Below are positions 1-8,173 of a stretch of 8,173 nucleotides of DNA, piece after piece. The notes under the pieces were generated by a model that saw nothing but the letters and a program-made list of their open reading frames with translations, did not search any database and was not told where the DNA came from. A program made the position numbers and the translations under genes. The DNA lies in contig CAMDXA010000043.1 in the NCBI GenBank assembly GCA_945878065.1, forward strand, positions 1 to 8,173, read 5' to 3'. Every line of letters begins with the position of its first letter. Within the stretch, counting starts at the first letter, position 1. The stretch comes from Bordetella parapertussis (GTDB lineage: Bacteria; Pseudomonadota; Gammaproteobacteria; Burkholderiales; Burkholderiaceae_C).

Positions 1-1586
<1,586 letters not shown>

Positions 1587-1598
1587 TCAATTAAAAAA

Positions 1599-1889
1599 TT
1601 ATTTTTCGACAACGGCGAAGAGGTCTTCTTCTTTCATCACCAGCAGTTCGTCACCGTCAACTTTGACGGTTTGTCCGCTGTATTTGCCAAACAGCACGCG
1701 GTCGCCGACTTTGACACTCATCGCGCCGAGGTCGCCTTTGTCATTTTTCTTGCCGGGGCCAACCGCCAGCACTTCACCTTGGTCAGGCTTTTCTGCGGCG
1801 TTATCGGGGATGACGATGCCGGAAGCGGTTTTGGTTTCGCTTTCAATGCGTTTGACGATCACGCGATCGTGCAATGGACGAAGTTTCAT
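1599..1889 (-). CDS. groES: Co-chaperonin GroES (10 kDa)
   Basis: GroES forms the heptameric lid of the GroEL folding chamber in the cytosol. The 96-residue product starts [14 protein letters not shown] and ends DLFAVVEK, the usual full length. The mobile loop that docks onto GroEL is visible at about residues 16-34 ([19 protein letters not shown]), and the conserved GEVLAVGPG and [11 protein letters not shown] strands follow. The ATG at 1889-1887 has a TAGGAGA Shine-Dalgarno (complement of 1894-1900) about 5 bases upstream. It is the first gene of groES-groEL, with a leader of roughly 100 bases running back to a perfect CIRCE operator and heat-shock-type promoter. Nothing is odd in the protein. 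Confidence 0.98.
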   Translation of the reverse strand: MKLRPLHDRVIVKRIESETKTASGIVIPDNAAEKPDQGEVLAVGPGKKNDKGDLGAMSVKVGDRVLFGKYSGQTVKVDGDELLVMKEEDLFAVVEK

Positions 1890-1928
1890 GGATTCTCCTA
1901 ATGAAAACTAATTACAAGACAAAAATAG

Positions 1929-1941
1929 GCACCTGCGGTGC
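1929..1941 (-). promoter_or_regulatory. Small hairpin plus U-tract in the groES 5' leader
   Basis: In the groES mRNA sense the sequence reads GCACC-GCA-GGTGC followed by CTATTTTTG (the A5 run at 1921-1925 on the plus strand). This is a perfect 5-bp GC-rich stem with a 3-base loop and a U5 run 3 bases after it, about 30 bases before the groES Shine-Dalgarno. It could be a weak attenuator, an mRNA-stabilising structure or chance. The stem is short for a terminator, so the functional claim is speculative; the inverted repeat itself is seen directly. Confidence 0.3.
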
Positions 1942-1970
1942 ACACACCCAAACCGGAAGAAGATGCATTG

Positions 1971-1997
1971 TTAGCACTCGACCGGCTAGAGTGCTAA
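1971..1997 (-). promoter_or_regulatory. CIRCE operator (HrcA binding site) of groES-groEL
   Basis: The sequence is TTAGCACTC, 9 bases, GAGTGCTAA: a perfect match to the CIRCE inverted repeat with the exact canonical spacer. CIRCE is the operator for the heat-shock repressor HrcA, whose activity depends on the GroEL chaperonin itself. The site lies 82 bases upstream of the groES start and overlaps the predicted transcription start and the edge of the -10 region, so bound HrcA would block initiation. hrcA is not in this window. Confidence 0.97.
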
Positions 1998-2025
1998 TGA
2001 TAAGGGTAAACCTGACTTATTCAAG
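1997..2025 (-). promoter_or_regulatory. groES promoter with sigma-32-like and sigma-70-like elements
   Basis: On the minus strand, CTTGAA (complement of 2020-2025) is followed after 13 bases by CCCTTAT (complement of 2000-2006). This resembles the sigma-32 pattern CTTGAA ... CCCCATnT, although the -10 part is imperfect. The same stretch can be read as a sigma-70 promoter: TTGAAT (complement of 2019-2024), 16 bases, TATCAT (complement of 1997-2002). Initiation would fall inside the adjoining CIRCE repeat. The position is strong support for a promoter; which sigma factor uses it is inference. Confidence 0.7.
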
Positions 2026-2151
2026 GTAAAAAACGAAATTTATCTCTTTAAGCATGGAGAGGTGCTGGTTTTGCGGGAGTGCTTCAGAAAAAAATGGCTA
2101 AGATACAAATAAATAACTGTTTTTTTCTACTTTTTGCCAAGCCGACAATTC

Positions 2152-2424
2152 ATGCAGTACCTAGTTAGACATGCCGCTTTGTGCGTTTTGGGGTTATCCA
2201 TCTCCCAGGCGTTAGCCGGCGACATGGCCGAATGTTCCAAGATCCAAGACAAAGACAAGCGCAATTACTGCATGGCCAGTTATGCCGCCAGCGGTACTTA
2301 TTGCGAAATGATCAAAAGCTATGAAATGCGCCGAGATTGCATGTCCAAGGTGGTACAAAAACAGCGCGAACTCAGCTACAAGATAGTGAAAAAAACCAAG
2401 CCGCCAGAAGAAGAGCCGAAATAA
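2152..2424 (+). CDS. Small secreted 4-cysteine protein, twin Cx11C repeats, function unknown
   Basis: I do not recognise a named family. From the ATG at 2152 the product is 90 residues. Residues 1-22 form a typical Sec signal peptide: a short basic start (Arg6, His7), a hydrophobic core, and an ALA end with predicted cleavage before Gly23, so the mature protein of about 68 residues should be periplasmic. It has four cysteines (28, 40, 51, 63) with spacing C-x11-C-x10-C-x11-C. The two C-x11-C units align as a repeat: CSKIQDKDKRNYCM and CEMIKSYEMRRDCM share Cys, Ile, Arg, Cys and Met at the same places. The tail is Lys/Glu/Pro-rich and ends KTKPPEEEPK. An in-frame TTG at 2134 would add six residues before the signal peptide and is less likely. 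Neither start has a clear Shine-Dalgarno. The stop lies 3 bases from the ispB stop on the other strand. Gene reality is well supported by the signal peptide and Cys pattern; function is unknown. Confidence 0.75.
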   Translation: MQYLVRHAALCVLGLSISQALAGDMAECSKIQDKDKRNYCMASYAASGTYCEMIKSYEMRRDCMSKVVQKQRELSYKIVKKTKPPEEEPK

Positions 2425-2427
2425 AAC

Positions 2428-3414
2428 TCAGCTTTGTCGGTTGAGCAATTGTTCTGCGAGTTCTTCTAGCGCAGATTTATACAAACTCGCAGGTAAAACA
2501 ACCAAGGCATCAAGTGCCAGCTGGGCTTGCGCACCTGCCGCCTCTCGCGTGGCCTGCATCGCACCAGTGTTGCGAACAATCGTGGCTATGTCCTGCAAAG
2601 CTTGCTCATCACCTTGCTCAATCGCATGCTTGATCAGCGCGCATTCTGCCGGGGTGCCACGCTGCATGGCAAATATCAACGGCAAAGTGGCTTTGCCTTC
2701 GCGCAAATCGTCACCGAGGTTTTTGCCCATCAAGGCTGCGTCGCCGTCGTAATCCAGCACATCATCGATCACTTGAAAAGCAGTGCCAAGCGCTTGACCA
2801 TAGTTAGCGCACGCTTCTTCAATGCGTGATGAGCTACCAGTTAAAACGGCAGGCAGTCGCGTGCTGGCTTCAAACAGCTTGGCGGTCTTGCTACGAATCA
2901 CGCTGAGGTAGCCGGCTTCATCCAATGAGGCGTCATGCATGTTCATGAGTTGCATGACTTCGCCTTCGGCAATCACGTTGGTGGCCTCGGCCACGATGTC
3001 CAAAATGCGCATGTTTTGGCATTCCACCATCATTTGGAATGCCCGTGAGTACAAAAAATCGCCAACCAGCACACTGGCTGGGTTGCCAAACAATGCATTG
3101 GCGGTGGGCTTGCTGCGTCGCAGTTTGGAGTCGTCCACCACATCGTCGTGCAGCAAAGTGGCGGTGTGTATGAATTCAATCACCGCGGCCAATTTGTGGT
3201 GGTCGCTGCCTTCGTAGCCCAATGCCCCGGCCATGAGCAACAAAAGCACCGGTCGCAAGCGCTTACCGCCCGCTTGGATGATGTGTTGTGACACTTGACC
3301 CACCAACGGCACGCCGGAGGACAGTCGCTGAGAAATGATGCGGTCTACCGCGAGCATGTCCTGCCCGATGAGACCGGTGATGGCCGTTTGGGGGGAGGAA
3401 ACTGAAGCGCTCAA
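2428..3414 (-). CDS. ispB: Polyprenyl (octaprenyl-type) diphosphate synthase
   Basis: This all-trans polyprenyl diphosphate synthase elongates farnesyl diphosphate with isopentenyl diphosphate to make the ubiquinone side chain. Using the TTG at 3414 it has 328 residues, normal for the family. Visible motifs: GGKRLRP (49-55, pyrophosphate binding), the first aspartate-rich motif LLHDDVVDDSKLRR (DDxxD at 90-94), the second aspartate-rich motif QVIDDVLDYDGD (217-221), and GKNLGDDLREGKATLP. Ala sits five residues before the first DD, as in long-chain synthases, so octaprenyl is likely but chain length cannot be read exactly. Start choice: the frame stays open to another TTG at 3438, but a perfect TATAAT at 3439-3444 (complement) would put the transcript start near 3432, downstream of that codon. 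The 3414 start also gives an N-terminus (MSASVSSPQTAITG) of the length I expect for relatives. It converges on the small Cys-rich gene and diverges from rplU. Confidence 0.95.
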   Translation of the reverse strand: MSASVSSPQTAITGLIGQDMLAVDRIISQRLSSGVPLVGQVSQHIIQAGGKRLRPVLLLLMAGALGYEGSDHHKLAAVIEFIHTATLLHDDVVDDSKLRRSKPTANALFGNPASVLVGDFLYSRAFQMMVECQNMRILDIVAEATNVIAEGEVMQLMNMHDASLDEAGYLSVIRSKTAKLFEASTRLPAVLTGSSSRIEEACANYGQALGTAFQVIDDVLDYDGDAALMGKNLGDDLREGKATLPLIFAMQRGTPAECALIKHAIEQGDEQALQDIATIVRNTGAMQATREAAGAQAQLALDALVVLPASLYKSALEELAEQLLNRQS

Positions 3415-3438
3415 GGGGTTTTTCTCATGGAAGGCCAA

Positions 3439-3444
3439 ATTATA
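3439..3444 (-). promoter_or_regulatory. Candidate -10 box for ispB
   Basis: The complement of these bases is a perfect TATAAT. The matching -35 region 16-17 bases upstream is poor (around CATGGC), so this rests on the -10 alone. If used, initiation near 3432 would leave an 18-base leader before the TTG at 3414 and would exclude the upstream TTG at 3438 as the start. Confidence 0.4.
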
Positions 3445-3494
3445 GGCAACGCATTACCAAGGCCATGATTGGGGCGGCACAAACCCTTTTTACA

Positions 3495-3503
3495 TGCTAA
3501 AAT
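3495..3503 (+). promoter_or_regulatory. Extended -10 promoter of rplU-rpmA
   Basis: TGC-TAAAAT is an extended -10 element (TGn before a TATAAT-like box), 62 bases before the rplU ATG. The -35 position (about 3475-3480) is not recognisable, which an extended -10 can tolerate. Initiation is predicted near 3510, exactly at the base of the leader hairpin at 3509-3534. Confidence 0.55.
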
Positions 3504-3508
3504 GTTCG

Positions 3509-3534
3509 GCTCTGCTGAAATCCGTTGGCAGAGC
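3509..3534 (+). promoter_or_regulatory. 5'-terminal leader hairpin of the rplU-rpmA mRNA
   Basis: GCTCTGC (3509-3515) pairs perfectly with GCAGAGC (3528-3534). Three further inner pairs (two U-G, one A-U) extend it to a 10-bp stem with an AAUCCG hexaloop. It begins at or next to the predicted transcript start and ends 20 bases before the AGAGG Shine-Dalgarno (3555-3559). A possible role is autoregulation by L21 or protection of the mRNA 5' end. The pairing is seen; the function is inference, and I do not match it to a known ribosomal-leader family. Confidence 0.45.
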
Positions 3535-3564
3535 AAATGAAGAGTCTATCTTTCAGAGGTTCGT

Positions 3565-3876
3565 ATGTACGCAGTCATAAAAACCGGTGGCAAGCAATAT
3601 CGCGTGTCAGCCGGCGAAAAAATCAAAGTAGAACAGATCGCTGCGGACGTTGGCCAGGAAATCGTGATTGACCAGGTTTTGGCTGTCGGCAACGGCGCAG
3701 AAATCAAGGTCGGTACACCCCTGGTGTCCGGTGCATCCGTCAAAGCCATGGTCGTTGCCCATGGCAAGCACGACAAAGTGCGCATTTTCAAAATGCGCCG
3801 TCGCAAGCATTACCAAAAACGTCAAGGCCATCGCCAGCAATTCACTGAATTGCAGATCGCCTCTATCCAAGCCTAA
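3565..3876 (+). CDS. rplU: 50S ribosomal protein L21
   Basis: L21 (bL21) binds 23S rRNA in the large ribosomal subunit. The 103-residue product starts [20 protein letters not shown] and contains the family signature [21 protein letters not shown] at about residues 72-91; the length is standard. The ATG at 3565 has an AGAGG Shine-Dalgarno at 3555-3559 with 5-base spacing. It is the promoter-proximal gene of the rplU-rpmA unit; rpmA follows after 14 bases, with its Shine-Dalgarno overlapping the rplU stop codon, so the two are probably translationally coupled. Nothing unusual in the protein. Confidence 0.98.
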   Translation: MYAVIKTGGKQYRVSAGEKIKVEQIAADVGQEIVIDQVLAVGNGAEIKVGTPLVSGASVKAMVVAHGKHDKVRIFKMRRRKHYQKRQGHRQQFTELQIASIQA

Positions 3877-3890
3877 GGAGCACTCACACC

Positions 3891-4148
3891 ATGGCACAGA
3901 AAAAAGGCGGCGGCTCTACGCGCAACGGTCGTGACTCCAACCCCAAGATGTTGGGCGTCAAGGCCTTCGGCGGCGAACACATCACTGCAGGCGCCATCAT
4001 CGTGCGTCAACGCGGTACCAAGTTCCACCCCGGCACCAATGTCGGCATCGGCAAAGACCACACCTTGTTCGCTTTGGTAGAAGGCCACGTGTCCTTCTCT
4101 GTCAAAGGTTCATTGAACAAGCACATGGTCAATGTGACACCTGCTTAA
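3891..4148 (+). CDS. rpmA: 50S ribosomal protein L27
   Basis: L27 (bL27) sits in the large subunit with its N-terminal tail reaching the peptidyl-transferase centre. The 85-residue product begins [19 protein letters not shown], the conserved flexible tail, and continues with [22 protein letters not shown] and [15 protein letters not shown]. It lacks the cleavable N-terminal extension seen in Firmicutes, as expected for a proteobacterium. An AAGGAG Shine-Dalgarno at 3875-3880 overlaps the rplU TAA stop and lies 10 bases before the ATG. An intrinsic terminator follows 19 bases after the stop. Confidence 0.98.
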   Translation: MAQKKGGGSTRNGRDSNPKMLGVKAFGGEHITAGAIIVRQRGTKFHPGTNVGIGKDHTLFALVEGHVSFSVKGSLNKHMVNVTPA

Positions 4149-4167
4149 GGTTCACCAAACTCCCTGC

Positions 4168-4197
4168 AAAGCCCCGCTTGCCGGGGCTTTGTTGTTT
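4168..4197 (+). terminator. Intrinsic terminator after rpmA
   Basis: AAAGCCCCG (4168-4176), loop CTTGC, CGGGGCTTT (4182-4190) is a perfect 9-bp GC-rich stem, followed by GTTGTTT. On the minus strand no U-tract follows, so it acts in the plus direction only. The U-tract is interrupted by Gs, so some read-through into obgE, whose ATG is 11 bases further on, is plausible. Confidence 0.85.
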
Positions 4198-4205
4198 AAG
4201 ATTGA

Positions 4206-5273
<1,068 letters not shown>

Positions 5274-5291
5274 CACCGCTTTGCCATCGCC

Positions 5292-6428
5292 ATGTCTGAC
5301 GCCAGCCATTTATTGAAAGACGCCAAGCGCATCGTCGTCAAAGTAGGCTCCAGCCTGGTCACCAACGAAGGCCGCGGTTTGGACGAACAAGCCATTGGCG
5401 AATGGTGTCGTCAAATCGCAGCGCTCATGGGCGCGGCTGACAAACGCGAAATCATCATGGTGTCCAGCGGCGCGATCGCCGAGGGCATGAAGCGTTTAGG
5501 TTGGGCGACTCGCCCGCACGAAGTGCATGAATTGCAAGCGGCGGCAGCGGTGGGGCAAATGGGTTTGGTGCAAATGTACGAAAGCAAATTGCGCCAGCAC
5601 GGTTTAGGCAGCGCGCAAGTGTTGCTCACGCATGCCGACCTGGCCGACCGCGAGCGTTATCTGAATGCACGCTCCACCCTCAACACCTTGTTGCTGCACC
5701 ATGTGCTGCCGGTCATCAACGAAAACGACACCGTGGTCAACGACGAAATCAAATTCGGCGACAACGACACGCTGGGCGCTTTGGTGGCCAATCTGGTTGA
5801 AGCCGACGCCTTGGTCATACTGACGGATCAACAGGGTTTGTTCACCGCCGATCCGCGCAAGGACAAAACCGCCACGCTGGTGCAGCAGGCGCAAGCCGGT
5901 GACCCGGCTTTAGAAGCCATGGCCGGTGGCGCGGGCTCAAGCATCGGGCGCGGCGGCATGTTGACCAAAATTCTGGCGGCCAAACGCGCAGCCGGTTCGG
6001 GTGCCAGTACCGTGATCGCCTGGGGACGTGAGCCAGACGCTTTGCGGCGTTTGTGCGCCGGTGAATCCATTGGTACCTTGTTGGTGGCACCCACGCAAAA
6101 ACAGCAGGCCCGCAAGCAATGGATGGCAGACCATTTGCAATTGCGCGGCTCAATGTTGATAGACGAGGGTGCCGTCAACAAACTCACGCGCGAAGGCAAA
6201 AGTCTGTTGCCCATCGGTATGCATAGTGTCAAGGGCGAATTTTCGCGCGGGGATGTGATTGCAATTTGCGATTTGCAAGGCGTGGAGCTTGCGCGCGGCC
6301 TTGCAAATTACGCCAGCGCCGAATGCCGCTTGCTGTGCAAAAAGCCGTCCAGCGAGATTGAAAAATTGCTCGGCTATGTGGCGGAACCCGAGATGGTGCA
6401 TCGGGACAACCTGGTGTTGATGCGCTAA
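5292..6428 (+). CDS. proB: Glutamate 5-kinase
   Basis: ProB phosphorylates L-glutamate to glutamyl 5-phosphate, the first and usually feedback-inhibited step of proline synthesis. The 378-residue product has the amino-acid-kinase domain: [13 protein letters not shown] (12-24), [12 protein letters not shown] (54-65), [20 protein letters not shown] (142-161), [13 protein letters not shown] (177-189) and [20 protein letters not shown] (212-231). A C-terminal PUA domain covers about 282-370 ([27 protein letters not shown]). Full family length. The ATG at 5292 has no evident Shine-Dalgarno; it is chosen because the N-terminus matches relatives. It lies 18 bases after obgE and is probably cotranscribed with it. 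It converges on rppH with 4 bases between stops. proA is not in this window. Confidence 0.98.
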   Translation: MSDASHLLKDAKRIVVKVGSSLVTNEGRGLDEQAIGEWCRQIAALMGAADKREIIMVSSGAIAEGMKRLGWATRPHEVHELQAAAAVGQMGLVQMYESKLRQHGLGSAQVLLTHADLADRERYLNARSTLNTLLLHHVLPVINENDTVVNDEIKFGDNDTLGALVANLVEADALVILTDQQGLFTADPRKDKTATLVQQAQAGDPALEAMAGGAGSSIGRGGMLTKILAAKRAAGSGASTVIAWGREPDALRRLCAGESIGTLLVAPTQKQQARKQWMADHLQLRGSMLIDEGAVNKLTREGKSLLPIGMHSVKGEFSRGDVIAICDLQGVELARGLANYASAECRLLCKKPSSEIEKLLGYVAEPEMVHRDNLVLMR

Positions 6429-6432
6429 CTGC

Positions 6433-6981
6433 TTATTCGCCTGGCGGCGCATGTTCGTCAGGTAAATGCTGACGCATGCCCTGGCGCAAAAACGAACTGC
6501 GGGTTTCTTGTCTGGGCAAATAGCGTGACAACTCGGTCAAGGCCATTTCATACACACCGCGTTTGAAGTCGACCACAGACTCCAGCGGTACCCAGTATTC
6601 GTTCCAACGCCAGGCGTCAAACTCGGGATGTGTGCTGGCGCGCAAATTCAATGCATGGTCAGGCACCACCAGTTGCAGCAAAAACCAAATTTGTTTTTGC
6701 CCTTTGTAATGGCCGCGTGCATCCTTGCGGATGTAGCGGTCCGGCACTTCATAACGCAACCAGTCGCGGGTCCGGGCCACGATGCGCACCTGTTCCGGCA
6801 ACAGTCCCACTTCTTCCTGCAGTTCTCTGAACAAAGCCTGCTCGGGTGTCTCTCCCCGGTCAATGCCGCCTTGTGGGAACTGCCAACTGTGGGTGCGGAT
6901 GCGCTTGCCCCAAAAAACCTGGTTCTTCTGGTTCAGCAGAATGATGCCGACGTTAGGCCGAAAGCCGTCACGGTCAAGCAT
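6433..6981 (-). CDS. rppH: RNA pyrophosphohydrolase (Nudix hydrolase)
   Basis: RppH removes pyrophosphate from the 5' triphosphate end of mRNAs, which triggers RNase E-dependent decay. From the ATG at 6981 the product is 182 residues, starting [21 protein letters not shown] complete Nudix box GX5EX7REUXEEXGU spans residues 38-60, with the metal-binding REL-QEE at 52-57. Conserved flanks [36 protein letters not shown] and [13 protein letters not shown] match the RppH subgroup rather than other Nudix enzymes. The frame is open to a TTG at 6987, but a GAGG Shine-Dalgarno 7 bases before the ATG supports 6981. It has its own promoter (7012-7039), diverges from proS, and converges on proB. Confidence 0.97.
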   Translation of the reverse strand: MLDRDGFRPNVGIILLNQKNQVFWGKRIRTHSWQFPQGGIDRGETPEQALFRELQEEVGLLPEQVRIVARTRDWLRYEVPDRYIRKDARGHYKGQKQIWFLLQLVVPDHALNLRASTHPEFDAWRWNEYWVPLESVVDFKRGVYEMALTELSRYLPRQETRSSFLRQGMRQHLPDEHAPPGE

Positions 6982-6988
6982 AATCAAA

Positions 6989-6992
6989 CCTC
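6989..6992 (-). promoter_or_regulatory. Shine-Dalgarno that fixes the rppH start
   Basis: The complement reads GAGG, with 7 bases to the ATG at 6981-6979. It sits only 1 base from the alternative TTG at 6987, too close to serve it, so it decides for the ATG. Confidence 0.7.
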
Positions 6993-7011
6993 AAAAATTT
7001 CAACTGAGGCC

Positions 7012-7039
7012 ATTATGCACAGCATCCGGCTGGCATCAA
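7012..7039 (-). promoter_or_regulatory. Sigma-70-type promoter of rppH
   Basis: On the minus strand TTGATG (complement of 7034-7039), 16 bases, CATAAT (complement of 7012-7017) is a good housekeeping promoter match. Initiation near 7005 would give a leader of about 24 bases, enough for the GAGG ribosome site. I see no comparably good promoter for proS in the opposite direction. Confidence 0.65.
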
Positions 7040-7097
7040 TAGGCCGATAGGTTTCACCCCTTCAATAAAGCCACTTAGTTGGCGTTCACTGTTGCCC

Positions 7098-8173
7098 ATG
7101 AAAGCTTCCCAGTTCCTGATTTCCACCCTCAAAGAGGCCCCGGCAGACGCCGAAGTCGCCAGTCATCAATTGATGATGCGCGCCGGCATGATCAAAAAAC
7201 TGGGTGCTGGTATTTACACCTACATGCCCATGGGCTTGCGCGTGATCCGAAAAGTGGAAGCCATCGTGCGCGAAGAAATGAACCGCGCCGCCGCCATCGA
7301 ACTGACCATGCCGGTGGTGCAACCGGCTGAGCTGTGGCAGGAAACCGGGCGCTTCGAAAAGATGGGCCCCGAGTTGCTGCGCATCAAAGACCGGCACGAC
7401 CGCGACTTCGTGGTGCAGCCCACCAGCGAAGAGGTGGTGACTGACATCGCGCGACAAGAGCTTCGCAGCTACAAACAATTACCGAAAAATCTTTACCAGA
7501 TACAAACCAAGTTTCGTGACGAGCGCCGTCCGCGTTTCGGCCTGATGCGCGGGCGCGAGTTCATCATGAAAGACGCGTACAGCTTTGACCGCGACGCGGC
7601 CTCGGCTCAAATCAGTTACCAAAGCATGGCGCAGGCGTACCGGCGCATATTTGAGCGCTTCGGTTTGCGCTACCGTGCGGTGGCGGCCGACAGTGGTGCC
7701 ATCGGCGGTGACCTGAGCGAAGAGTTTCAAGTGATTGCCGCCACCGGTGAAGACGCCATCGTGTATTGCCCGAGCAGCGATTACGCGGCCAACATGGAAA
7801 AAGCCCAGTCGCTGGCCCCGGCACAGCCGCGTGGCGCAGCCACAGCGGCTTGCACGCTGACACCGACACCGGGAAAAAGTACCTGCGAAGACGTGGCTGA
7901 GTTGTTGGGTGTGCCCTTGTCCACTACGGCCAAGTCGCTGGTCTTGGCGACGGATGACACCAATGACAAAGGCGAAATTGTCAAAAGCCAAGTGTGGTTG
8001 CTCTTGGTGCGCGGCGACCATGACATGAACGAAGTCAAAGTCGGCAAGCTGCCCGGGTTTGAAAAAGGTTTTCGCTTTGCCACGCTGGCCGAGATTGACG
8101 AGCACTTCGGCTGCAAGCCCGGTTACTTAGGGCCACTGAAATTGCACAAGCCTTTGAAAATCGTGGCCGACCG
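7098..8173 (+). CDS. proS: Proline--tRNA ligase, C-terminal part beyond window edge
   Basis: ProRS charges tRNA-Pro with proline. The ATG at 7098 opens 358 codons without a stop; bacterial ProRS is about 570-580 residues, so roughly 60% is present. It starts [20 protein letters not shown], with class II motif 1 at [19 protein letters not shown] (28-46), PTSEE (108-112) and motif 2 [17 protein letters not shown] (139-155), followed by MKDAYSF. From about residue 225 ([14 protein letters not shown]) the sequence enters the bacterial-type insertion domain that edits mis-charged Ala-tRNA-Pro ([27 protein letters not shown]); the window ends inside it. Motif 3 and the anticodon-binding domain lie outside. 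No clear Shine-Dalgarno or promoter is visible in front; the start is chosen because it gives the conserved N-terminus. It diverges from rppH. Confidence 0.97.
   Translation, partial: MKASQFLISTLKEAPADAEVASHQLMMRAGMIKKLGAGIYTYMPMGLRVIRKVEAIVREEMNRAAAIELTMPVVQPAELWQETGRFEKMGPELLRIKDRHDRDFVVQPTSEEVVTDIARQELRSYKQLPKNLYQIQTKFRDERRPRFGLMRGREFIMKDAYSFDRDAASAQISYQSMAQAYRRIFERFGLRYRAVAADSGAIGGDLSEEFQVIAATGEDAIVYCPSSDYAANMEKAQSLAPAQPRGAATAACTLTPTPGKSTCEDVAELLGVPLSTTAKSLVLATDDTNDKGEIVKSQVWLLLVRGDHDMNEVKVGKLPGFEKGFRFATLAEIDEHFGCKPGYLGPLKLHKPLKIVAD

Noticed and set aside
2054..2101. Mini open frame of 15 codons (MERCWFCGSASEKNG) in front of the Cys-rich gene
   Set aside because: The CxxC looks like a zinc knuckle, but the frame is very short, has no convincing ribosome site and is easily expected by chance in this AT-rich gap.
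2099..2109. TAAGAT / TACAAA as a -10 box for the Cys-rich gene
   Set aside because: No acceptable -35 hexamer at 16-18 bases and no TGn extension; indistinguishable from background in an AT-rich gap.
2134..2151. Upstream TTG start for the Cys-rich gene
   Set aside because: It would add six residues ahead of a signal peptide that is already well formed from the ATG at 2152, and it has no Shine-Dalgarno.
2412..2446. Possible terminator for ispB on the minus strand (CTCA, 11-base loop, TGAG, TTTTATTT)
   Set aside because: Only four base pairs with an 11-base loop; too unstable to call an intrinsic terminator.
7479..8105. Minus-strand open frame of 208 codons opposite proS
   Set aside because: proS reads without interruption through its class II motifs and editing domain; the antisense frame has no recognisable domain.

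Overview
This window looks like an ordinary chromosomal segment of a betaproteobacterium of the order Burkholderiales, most likely Comamonadaceae or a close relative. The evidence is the protein sequences (GroES/GroEL, L21/L27, ObgE, ProB, RppH and ProS all read like Comamonadaceae versions) and the gene order ispB / rplU-rpmA-obgE-proB / rppH / proS, which is characteristic of that group. The family-level call is from memory of homologues, not from a search. I see no mobile elements, CRISPR arrays, tRNAs, rRNAs or signs of recent horizontal transfer.

Layout. Positions 1-1889 hold the groES-groEL chaperonin operon on the minus strand; groEL runs off the left edge and lacks about its last 25 residues. 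Upstream of groES (1890-2151) lies a regulatory region with a perfect CIRCE operator (1971-1997) directly abutting a promoter that has both sigma-32-like and sigma-70-like elements. Transcribed away from it is a small plus-strand gene (2152-2424) for a secreted 4-cysteine protein of unknown function, built from two copies of a Cys-x11-Cys unit. Its stop lies 3 bases from the stop of ispB (minus strand), the polyprenyl diphosphate synthase that makes the ubiquinone side chain. A divergent promoter region (3439-3564) separates ispB from rplU-rpmA (ribosomal proteins L21 and L27), which end in a clear intrinsic terminator at 4168-4197. The GTPase gene obgE begins only 11 bases later, followed by proB (glutamate 5-kinase). 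proB meets rppH (minus strand, RNA pyrophosphohydrolase) tail to tail with 4 bases between stops. A short divergent region (6982-7097) with a good rppH promoter separates rppH from proS (prolyl-tRNA synthetase, plus strand), which runs off the right edge inside its editing domain.

How the genes fit together. Most are core housekeeping: protein folding under heat stress (GroES/EL), translation and ribosome assembly (L21, L27, ObgE, ProRS), mRNA decay (RppH), proline supply (ProB, whose end product is the ProRS substrate) and quinone synthesis (IspB). The less ordinary elements are the uncharacterised twin Cx11C protein, the overlap of HrcA/CIRCE control with a heat-shock-type promoter, a 10-bp hairpin at the predicted 5' end of the rplU mRNA, and the position of the obgE start right behind a terminator. 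No stretch longer than 300 bases is without a gene. I found no convincing evidence for a wholly new multi-gene system here.
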